Shown: in pieces, positions 46,328-56,200 of the stretch
Numbering within the stretch: the first letter of the stretch is position 1
Layout: each line of letters opens with the position of its first letter
NCBI GenBank assembly: GCA_946894095.1
Contig: OX335646.2
Coordinates: 15,680,077-15,744,076 of the forward strand
DNA length: 64,000 nt
Origin: Incurvaria masculella
Taxonomy: Eukaryota > Arthropoda > Insecta > Lepidoptera > Incurvariidae
Direction: 5' to 3'
Notes under the pieces: model-generated
What the model was told of the DNA's origin: nothing
Database searches by the model: none
The model's input: the letters and a program-made list of their open reading frames with translations, nothing else
Program-made: the position numbers and the translations under genes

Positions 46328-47391
46328 CTCCTCGCAATTCCGCAAATCCGCTGGTACGGCGCCTAGCTGAGCGAGATTTCGCGAGACAAGGTGGATTTGG
46401 TCTTGATCTTTGGTTTCTCAGCACATCCACCCTTACCGGTTTTTTTTATAAAATGTCTAATTACATAAACAAAAAACGATTCCTGTTTAAACTATACACC
46501 ACACACAACGTAAGCTTTCAATTAATTGCAATTATCACAACATTAAATTATATTAAATGCCAGGCGACAAAAGCACCGACATCCGCCCGATGACATTAAG
46601 TTCGCATTATTTATTTTTAACTGAAATAATGCCATGCGTTATTTAAGTAATATATTATGCAGTTGTATGAACAAGCAAAGCGCAATTAGTTTCAGGTTTA
46701 TGGCGGGAAGAAGACTCAGGAACTAAAATTAGACTAGTAAATTAGAGTCCAGTGGTGGAAGCCCCTGAATGAACGAAAAATGGTTGTTTTATTACTTTCC
46801 GCGCTGCGAAACATGAAATAAAATAAAAACAAAATGGTATTCGTCTAAAAATCAATAGATACTCTTGCATTCGTGTCATACCAAAACGATGAACGATTCT
46901 CGAGATAATTTTATTTAAAACACTTTAGGTGTTGCCTAGACACACTTTTTACACATTGAAAGAAAAGAAAGAAAATCCGTTTATTTTTCCCAGCACACAA
47001 TTTAGAACAATTACAAAATTAAACATACACATTGTTTTCTTTGCCAATCTCACAGGCTTTATAAATAAACTGTTTTTCCGCTACCGTTTTCCATACCTGG
47101 TGTTATCAATGGTGGCCGGTTATAACGCAGTTTTCACAGAAGCATAGAATGCACAGGAAGGCTTTTCGTGCCATGCCTTTTTCACTCCCGTCTGACCTAA
47201 TAGTTCAAACCTGTGAGTACCTACTTAGTACTATTATTTATTCTGTGCCATGATGGTAAACTCGACGCAGCCAAGTTCACTGCAACCAACTTTCCTCGGG
47301 CTTTTGTTGTTAATTCACTAGTTATACCCGAATTTAATTATCACCTTTCTTCACACTGGAATTTCAGGACCAACAGTTAACAAACATTCAG
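46328..47391. other. No gene seen
   Basis: AT-rich, no supported feature. Confidence 0.5.
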
Positions 47392-47736
47392 AAAAACCGG
47401 CCAAGTGCGAGTCGGACTCGCACACGAAGGGTTCCGTAACATCGTAGAAAAAAAAAACAAAAAAATCACGTTTTTTTGTATGGGAGCCCCCTTGAATTTT
47501 AATTATTTTTTAATCTTACTTATTTGTTGTTATAGCGGCAAAATAAATACACACTCTGTGAAAATTTCAGCTGTCTACCTGTTACGGTTACTGAGATACA
47601 GCCCTGTGACAGACGGACAGACGGACAGACGGACGGACTGACGGACGGACGGACGGACGGACGGACGGACGTACGGACAGCGGAGGCTTAGTAATAGGGT
47701 TCCGTTTTCACCCTTTGGGTACGGAACCCTAAAAAC
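47392..47736 (+). repeat. Palindrome-head repeat, copy 12
   Basis: Forward, complete, perfect palindrome head. (GGAC)n array at 47612-47677 and perfect terminal hairpin before AAAAAC. Confidence 0.9.
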
Positions 47737-48849
47737 AAAGACAGCTACATACATAATTATTTATCTTCAAATGTGTAGTGACTGCTGATAATAATCGAAA
47801 AATATAAGTCGTTATTGTGTAATTAGTTACAAGTCTAATAAAAATATGTCTTCTAGCAGCTTCTGTCAACTCTAAGAATGAGCCTAGAGTTGACAGTACG
47901 GTACGGGGACAACGTACTTACTTATTTATAGAACGTGGACAATATAGACCGTTTGTATTTATATTTTATGCAAAGGATGATGATTAAAAATTATTTTTAG
48001 TTTATATTTACACCATAAACATGACAGAAAGAGACAGAAGAGACTGATGTTTCGAAAATAATAATAATTACATCCTATGAAACTTAACACAGCAGATATT
48101 TTGACCTTTTTCGTAATACCATAGTGGTTGACAGGTATGATTGTGGAATACAGATCTAAGTTATTTATTGTAGAAGATTGGTATTCCTTCGAAATGTATC
48201 AGAGGGTTATATTTCTTTGCCCGATCTCTATATCTTCTTATTGTCATGGAACTGATAGTTGCCACATCATTCTTATGTGTACGACTAATGGTACTTCATA
48301 TCTCCTCCTGGCGTGCGTAATTGCCGCGTCTGCACGGAGGCAACGCCCTAATCATACTTCGAAGCCACCTAGAAAGCCTTTTAAAAGCCTTCTAAGGGCG
48401 GAAGGTTCATGATTGGCTCATGTTGAAATGCTTAGACATTGCTCGTTTTTGTCTTAGTGCCTATTATCACCCTTCCATAAACATCTTTATAAGTAATCAT
48501 AACTTATCCTTAGCTTAAAAAAAGGATCGGCGGTCGAATACAACCTGTATATATATTTTTTCTTTAAAACCCGGTATGGGTAGCTGTACAATAGCCCACA
48601 CCTCGCGAGACTACCAATAGCGAGGCACCATACCAGCGGATTTACGGACTATCGTTGCGCTATCGCGGCGCCGACAGGAAGCTCATATTACCGCACCGGC
48701 AAACAAAGTGAGTTTGAGAAACGGTTCGTTCTCAAAATCCTAGGTGTCAATCACAGGGTCTGATTCTCTGCGGCGGGTGCTCCGCACATAGGTTGAATGA
48801 GGGATATCAGAGTTGACAGTAGGAAGTAAGACTAATGTTTGTAATGTAA
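47737..48849. other. No gene seen
   Basis: A small hairpin CTGTCAACTCTA...TAGAGTTGACAG at about 47866-47898. A 94-codon frame at 48128 has no family motif. Confidence 0.45.
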
Positions 48850-49093
48850 CTTTTTTTTTATGTGACTGGACATGGATGGCTAATACCACAAGTTCTGTCA
48901 TGGTATTAGCCCAACACACCACATGGGAACTAGGTGCCATGCCAGGACCTTCCTTATATTGCACGGCTACATTGAACTGGATGGAAAACACGGACAATTT
49001 TCATTGCCGCTTCGACCATCGTTCATCCAATGCGATGGTCTCAACCTGGGCGGGATTAACCCTACCACCTAGTAAGTAAGGAAGGGGACCTAT
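48850..49093 (-). repeat. 5S-like SINE copy, 5'-truncated
   Basis: Very close to 23995-24240 (few differences over about 240 bases), including the T-run of the reversed A tail. The 5S-like head is absent. Confidence 0.8.
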
Positions 49094-50465
49094 CTCAACA
49101 ATAATATTAACGTTACCCAAAAAGTGTTTTTGATTCTGTTTTTGTTGCAGAGACAACCTGCTGTTTTAGTCGCTCTTGCACCCACGTGGCTCTCAGGGCT
49201 TTTGAAACCACTTTTTACCAAGGTTGCGACTTAAGGTTGCGAACACTACTACGCTACGAAGGAAATATTACTACTTTTTAGCATCCGAGAATCAATATTC
49301 AGAATCACTTCCGGGTTCTCGATTTTGTGCTTCTCACATCCCATTGCATTTGCGCCTCTGGCCACCTAGTGGGATACCATGGTAAGTTAAAGGTTTTTTT
49401 TGTTAATACCAACCATTGCGAGTCCATTTTGCAAATTGTCACCATAATCGATAAGGCGCAAACCTGGTATAAAAAACAACATTGTAAACCTTCATTCTGG
49501 TTTTCTGCCAGTTAAAAATCGCCAAGCTCATTAGCTGCCGGCGCAGGCGCAGGCGCAGTGAGCACATAGCTAGGTAAATTATAAAATTCCTGCGTAACCG
49601 GGAGAGGTCTAGTCTCCATTAACGGGAAGTGGTCTCGGAGCAAAAACAATACGGAACGAATCGCTAACATCGCGTCGTGTCGTGCGCACGGCAATGGAGC
49701 CGGCCGTCCGCGCATGGCCTCCGCGCCTGCGCACCGCCTGGACGTAACAGTAGGCAAATTCTAGGAATTTCGAGTTGGTGAATCAGGAGTGTTCTCAGGA
49801 GAGGAATTCACTTTGGTATTTTGGTAATCGATTCCAGCACACCACAAAATGAGTTTCCGTATGAAAACAAATTGGCACGATAATTGGCCTCCTGGACAAA
49901 CGAGGAATTTTGCCTGGTCACATTTCTGATTAATCTGAGAATTATTGCTAACCTTAATCTAAAAAATCCAAACGTCTTCTGGACCTTAAATATGTATTTA
50001 CATGTATGAGCTGCCTGCTGCTACACAACAAGGAAGTAAAGGAATTAGGAAGTTTGATACGAAAGGAAACAAAAACAATTCCCGTCGTCCATATCAGGAT
50101 ACACTTGTATCGTTCAAAACGTTTCGCGTAAAACCCAGTTTAAGGAACAATTTGATGCAATACAATTGTATGATAGCAATTGATGTAGGTATAAGAATAA
50201 AATATAGGCAAAAGATAAAACCTGATTGTTCGTTACAAAAAAGGACAACCGGTAGTTATGTCTCTCGTATCACTCAAGACAGAAATGGCGTCGGTGCCTC
50301 ACAGAAGTACATTAATGTGACTCTAATGACATTGGCTACCGTCTTACTTTAATGATTACTTTATAATGGCGTTTCATCTCAAGGTATTGCTACTTGTAGA
50401 AAATGTATTTCGATGAAATTAAGGGCGCCCTTTTACTCTGAAAGCTCTTCATCTAATCTATAATA
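49094..50465. other. No gene seen
   Basis: No supported gene. GC-richer patches at 49540-49560 and 49675-49745. A 116-codon AT-rich frame at 50002-50352 has no family motif. Confidence 0.45.
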
Positions 50466-51015
50466 TTAAGGTGGCCCAACCCGCTCATCTCCCCATACAA
50501 AAGGGGAAAGAAGATCACGCCCATATTTCTTGTCAGAGATCCAAAATTTTGCTCAAAATAGCTTTATTCGATCGAACTAGATGTCTGATGACTATTGGCA
50601 TTGTAAAATTGTGTTTGGTTTCCAAGTCATAAGGTACGAAAGTTCGAATTTTTCGCGCGTTTTATACAATAACTTTGGAGGTGGATTACGCAATGATAAA
50701 GTAAGAACATCGTAAAAAGATTAGTCATCAGACATAGCTTATTTAATCAAGGTTTATGATCTATTTGGTTTTTGTTAGATTTTTGACTACAGCGGTCGTG
50801 GTTTACTTTTAGCTATAAGTCGTTTTGTAATTAAAATTTTCGTTTATCTTACCAAATCATACACTATGCACATTGTCTTTTTTGTGTACATGTTGCATCT
50901 TCCTCATCACGGGGCCTGTCTTATTCTTTGAAACAGAGAAGGTCCCAGAGCGCAACAGCACGGTTTTGTACCGTGCCCGCGAATAAGTTAGGCCCGCCGG
51001 GTTGGGCCGCCTTAA
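50466..51015 (+). mobile_element. TTAA-flanked MITE, reference copy
   Basis: 550 bp, including TTAA at both ends. Inverted ends GGTGGCCCAACCCGC and complement of GCCGGGTTGGGCCGCC. Interior landmarks: TTTCTTGTCAGAGATCCAAA, TAACTTTGGAGGTGGATTAC, TTTACTTTTAGCTATAAGTC and GGTCCCAGAGCGCAACAGCA. Seven copies in the window, none with transposase. Confidence 0.9.
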
Positions 51016-51282
51016 GCGCGACGCCCGCCGCCATATTTATGACGTACTGACTCCGAAGTGAAGTGAGCAATTTTGTAAGCGTTGTATGAGATTTAATAAT
51101 ACATATTTTATACTAATAAGTCCAAAACTTTTTAGTTAGTTTAGAAGCGGCAAGACCTACCCAAGACCTACTGGGTCTATGGAACACACTGGAAAGACGT
51201 TCTCAGGCGAGATTTGCGTATAACCTCACTTTGGTCATTGGGAGCGCTATTGGCGAAGGTAAAATTCAGTACAAAATTCCGT

Positions 51283-51645
51283 CCGGCCGTCCTGTTTTTG
51301 AAACGATCGCTACCGAATTGCTGCAGCAATTTGCGATTCTGATCGCTAAAAACGCAGTTTCGTATTTTTGAATGACGTTTGAATAGCAGCGCCCGGCTTA
51401 GCACTCAGCAGATTTTGTCTTCTCTGGCGTGAAGATGAGGCCCGGCCGTGCTATTTTTGAAATTCTTTGCAAACGCTTGTAGCCAGCGATTAGCAATGCG
51501 ATCGTCAACGCTCGACAACAGCCAATGGCCGCCGGGCGCTGCCATCCAAACGTCATTCAAAAATACGAAACTGCGTTTTTAGCGATCAGAATCGCCAATT
51601 GCTGCAGCAATTTGTTAGCGATCGTTTCAAAAATAGGGCAGCCGG
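51283..51645. mobile_element. 363-bp foldback element with about 115-bp arms
   Basis: Arms 51283-51402 and 51530-51645 pair closely: GAAACGATCGCTA, TGCTGCAGCAATT, GCGATTCTGATCGCTAAAAA, GCAGTTTCGTATTTTTGAAT, GCAGCGCCCGGC. The centre begins CGGCCGTGCTATTTTTGAAA, echoing the left end. This suggests one copy inserted into or recombined with another. Confidence 0.85.
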
Positions 51646-51804
51646 TCATATGCGTCTGTGGGAATTAGCCCTGGATCCATGTGGCAGAGCGAATGCTAGC
51701 TAATGAGTAATATCGTTAACATTTCCGGCGATCTCCATGGCCATTTCACCACAGTGCTGTTTGTAGCTTCCCACTTCTCTCAATTCTCTCCAACAAATTT
51801 ATTT

Positions 51805-51809
51805 GAGGG
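51805..51809. repeat. Target site duplication GAGGG (left)
   Basis: GAGGG directly abuts the LTR terminal TG and matches the five bases after the other LTR end. Five bases is within the 4-6 bp usual for BEL/Pao. Confidence 0.85.
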
Positions 51810-53165
51810 TGTATCCGCCACCCCCCGAAGCTCAGTGGACTGTAGTACGTGGACGGCGGGCGGAGGCGGCGGGGTACAGGGTCTCCGATAGCTCGATCGT
51901 AGCGACGTCCGCTACCTCCAGTTCCAGCCGACGGGGTGCCTCCCTGCAGGACTCGATGTCGATCCGGAGATCTCGTAGGTCAGGGGTCGTGGTGCCGGAA
52001 CCGAAGCGTAGTATTTCGATCAGAATAAAACACCGTAATGTTGTAGCGAACGTAACGTATATTGAAATTTAATTTCCTTAACTACCTTGAAAAGTAATAA
52101 AATAGACGGCCACTAGAGCCTCTCCGTACTTTGATTCCTATTTCGTTTTACAAAATGTACTGCTCTAGCCTTATATCTTTGGTTGTACATGTTGGACTTA
52201 AAATCTAAACATATGTGCGGATAGATCTCGCTGAGATCTATCCAAATAGTATAAGGTATATTGGCCTTTTGTGGAGACTCGTAAAATAGGCTCAATATTG
52301 TTGTCTCCCATTACAATTTCTTGCATAAATATAAATTTGCCTCAACCCCATTCGTGGTACACATGCTAGACTTTCGTGTTGGGTACATCATTCGATAGGT
52401 ACTTTTTTCGCTCTTTCCATACATGTACAAATAAATTCGTAACTTTAAGATTTAATACAATTTCTTGCTTTCAAAGATATTTTACATGGTACATTTTTCG
52501 AGTTGCCTCGTTCGGCCGCCAAGAGGGCGCGCGCGTCGTTGTGCTAAATTCGTCCGCGGCGCGCAGAGCGCGTCCGCTGCTTTTATTTTAAAATGGACTT
52601 TTCGTAAATTTACATAATATCTCGTATATGATATATTCTCAAAATAACAAAAACATATATTTCTTCCGTGTGGCTTTACATAGGTTATAAAACACTAAGA
52701 CCATATAGCTTCTAAAATATTATAATATTGTTCGTGGAGTCATGCGGCACGTATATACATTTATTTACAACAAGACTCATATACTTTATTTACAATATTA
52801 TTCTAAAAGGACTTATAGCTAACACAATTATCAAAAAACATATCGTGGCCTCGCCTGAGGTTACTTAACTGAGCTGTACACGTTATTTATCTTACAGTCC
52901 TAAACACACATTATCTAAGTATCGTATATTTACAACATAATACAAATGAACATATTTCGGGGCATAATGTGTGAGTAAGGCAATCTATATCTCGGTGCAA
53001 GCAGTCATAATAATATCATAGGGCTTTTCGTGGGTATCGGTCGTAGGCGAGGCAGATAATTGTGAAAGGCGTGCGGGGGAGGGGACAGGTAGCGCGCCTG
53101 GCAGGTAGTGCGCGTCAGTGTCTTTTGTTTCGGTTCGCGCTCCTCGTGATATCTTGATTTAGTCA
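51810..53165 (-). repeat. 3' LTR of BEL/Pao element
   Basis: 1356 bp, matching 59028-60389 except for one substitution and a missing 6-bp block right after the terminal TG on the U3 side. It should supply polyadenylation. Short open frames inside it, in either direction, are present in both LTR copies and show no protein family. Confidence 0.93.
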
Positions 53166-53173
53166 CCCCCCTC
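53166..53173 (-). promoter_or_regulatory. Polypurine tract
   Basis: On the minus strand GAGGGGGG sits immediately before the 3' LTR, where plus-strand DNA synthesis is primed. Between it and the Gag-Pol stop lie about 115 bases with no other feature. Confidence 0.7.
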
Positions 53174-53288
53174 GGTAAAATTCCTAATTTAACCCTACGC
53201 GGGACTAAATTCGTAGTGTCCTTAGGACCGTGATAAAAATATGACTTACGTATACGGTTTAGTAACTAACTTATCGGTGAACTTACGT

Positions 53289-56200
53289 TTATAACTTATT
53301 TTCGAATATGACGGCGAGTCGCCCTACTGGACGTCGAAGTGACCCCGTCTGGGTCCGGATGTCTACCATTCTGATTATGCCGTCTTTTCCAGGGTAGACT
53401 GCGCTGACCACGCCCTTTGGCCAGGTGGCTCGAGGTTGGTTCGGGTCGGTTACGAGGACTACATCACCTATTGTAATCGCTCTACCGGTCGTGTGCCACT
53501 TTTGGCGCGGTACCAACGTAGGTAAATATTCTTTAAGCCAGCGCTTCCAAAAATGGTTGGTGAGTGCTTGCGCTATTCTCCACTGTTTACGTAATTCGTT
53601 TGCGTCAAATTTCCCTGGTACGTGATACTCCCCGGTACTTGAGCCTATCAAAAAATGGTTTGGCGTGAGGCTCTCGTCGTCTCCGTGATCGAGCGAAACA
53701 TGCGTAAGCGGCCGTGTGTTGACAAGAAATTCCGCTTCTGCGAAGAGCGTCGCTAGCGTCTCCGGGTGTGGCGCCCTGCTACACATGGTTGCGCTCAGAG
53801 CTATTTTGACTGACTTTATCAAACGTTCCCAGGCCCCGCCGGCCCACGGTGCGACCGGTGGGTTAAATTTGAACTCGATTTTCCGAAGTTTGGAAAAATT
53901 ATTTATTGCGTCGGTTTCCAACTCCGAAATACATTTCTGTAACTCGCGATCTGCGCCAACCATATTCGTCCCATTATCGGACCAGATAACTTTAGGCGTG
54001 CCGCGGCGGCACATAAACCTTCGGATAGCTTGAATGCACGAGTCTGCACTCAAGCTCGCTGCAATCTCGAGGTGGATGGCTCTCGTTGTCAGGCACGTGA
54101 AAATCACGCCCCAACGCTTTTCACGACGTCGACCGATGGAGACCTCTAGCGGTCCAAAATAATCCATTCCCGTCATGGTGAAGGGCCTTGCGAGGTGAGC
54201 GACGCGTTCGTCTGGTAGATTGCCCATTTTAGGGTTCTGAGGTTTCGCCTTATTTTTCTTACATGTATTGCAGGAAAATTGGATTTTCTTCAATGCCGCT
54301 CGTAGTCCGAAAATAAAATATTGTGTGCGTAAAACGTTAATCTGTTTGTCCGTTCCTTCGTGTCGTAGTCGGTCGTGCGTATCAAAAATAAGGAGCAAAG
54401 TGAATCGGTGCCTGCCATCAAGAATTGTAGGGTTCTTAATGTCGTATTCTATAAAGTTTGTTTTCACTCTACCTTCGGCGCGGAGCACTCCCTCCGAATC
54501 TAAGTAGGGACTTAGCGGAATTAGTCGATTTTTATACGGAAGCGGCTTGTTTTCACGTAATAACTTTATTTCGGTACTGAAACTTTCGTTTTGCGCGTGC
54601 TTTATCCAGCTTAGCTCTGCTTGCTGATATTCCGTTGTCGTTAGCTGAGCTGGATTTTTGCGACATTTTTCTATAAACATTCGGACGTATGCTGTTGTAT
54701 TTATCAGTCGAGAATATTTTGAGAAACGGCTAATATCTGGCAGACCGGCATCTGAAATGGGTTCGACGAGGTGCGCGGTCTGAATTTTTTCTTCGTTCGG
54801 AACGTCTGGCTTGATTTGCGGTGGCCATGTCCCCGGTGCGCCAAGTAAAAAGGCTGGTCCCGCTATCCAGCGGCTCTGAGGCGTAAGATCGGCGCGCTGT
54901 GAGTTTCTGGTGGCTTCGTCGGCCACATTCAAATCGGTCGGACAATAGCGCCATTCTGAAATATCAGTCAGCTCGTCGAGCTCGGCCAGTCGGTGCGATA
55001 CGTAGGCTTTATATGATGATTTATCGGATGCTATCCAGCCGAGCACAGTTTGGCTGTCCGACCACATTGTCGTGGCATGTATGTCGATGTCGTGTTCTCG
55101 TTTTATCGTGTCAGCCAATCGGGCTGCTAATAAGGCACCAGAAAGCTCCAAACGTGGTATCGATGTGACCTTTCGCGAGGCCACGCGAGTCTTAGACGAA
55201 ATGAAACTTAACGTCACGTTTAAGTTACGTTGCGTGGTCCGGAAGTAGGCAACGGCGGCGTACGCGTGGGAACTTGCATCTGCGAAAATATGTAACTCGC
55301 GTCGTACTGGTGACTCCGTGGTTCCGTTGAAATAGTGTCTAGGTACATGTACTTCCTTTGCAGTTTCGAGTTCGGCCAACCATACTTTCCAATTCTCGTA
55401 ATCATTTTCACAGATCTTCTCGTCCCAGCCTACTTCGGACTTCCAAATATTTTGTAAAAGTATTTTGGATTTTACTGTTATTGGGCTCAGTATGCCAACG
55501 GGGTCAAATACCGTCATAACTAACTTCAGCACCTCTCGTTTCGTAGGTCGTTGCTCGCCGGTGACGATCGTAGTCTTAAGTTTTTTCATAGATAAGTCGA
55601 ATGCGAGGACATCTTCTCTTGGGTTCCAGTGCAGGCCCAACGTTCGTAGGTTCGGTGCTTCCTGTTGAGCTAGTGTGACCGTTCCGCTGGCTCGGTGTTC
55701 GGGCGGTACATCGCTTAATGCCTTTTCGTTCGATGCTGCCCAGGAGGTTATGAAAAAAAAACCTCCTTTTCTGTGCGTTTTTCGTACGCCGTTGATGATT
55801 TCTCGCGCTTCCTCCAGGCTGTTAGTGCTGTCCAACATGTCATCAACATAATGGTTTCGGATTATCGCGTGCTTGACTCGATCGCTGGCTTCCGTGTCGT
55901 TGGTTGCATTGACATTTTTTACGTATTGGGCTGAGCACGGCGAGCTGGTAGCTCCGAACAGAAGTGACGTCATCACGTATTCGTCGGCCTTCGGCTGATT
56001 TCGGTCGCTTCGCCACAGAAAGCGTTGTGAGTCTTGGTCCGCGGCGATTATTTTTATTCTTAAAAACATTTCTTCTATGTCGGCGGTGAATCCGACTGCT
56101 CCTTGCCGAAATCTGAATATGCAGCCTAATAACGAGTTCAACAGGTCCGGTCCGCTGAGCAGCTTGTCATTGAGCGCTACACTAGCGCTCCGTGCGGCGG

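Noticed and set aside
51803..52072. Open frames of 89-90 codons starting in both LTRs (also 59018-59290)
   Set aside because: Duplicated because the LTRs are duplicated. They run through the U5 tRNA-like region and match no protein family I know.
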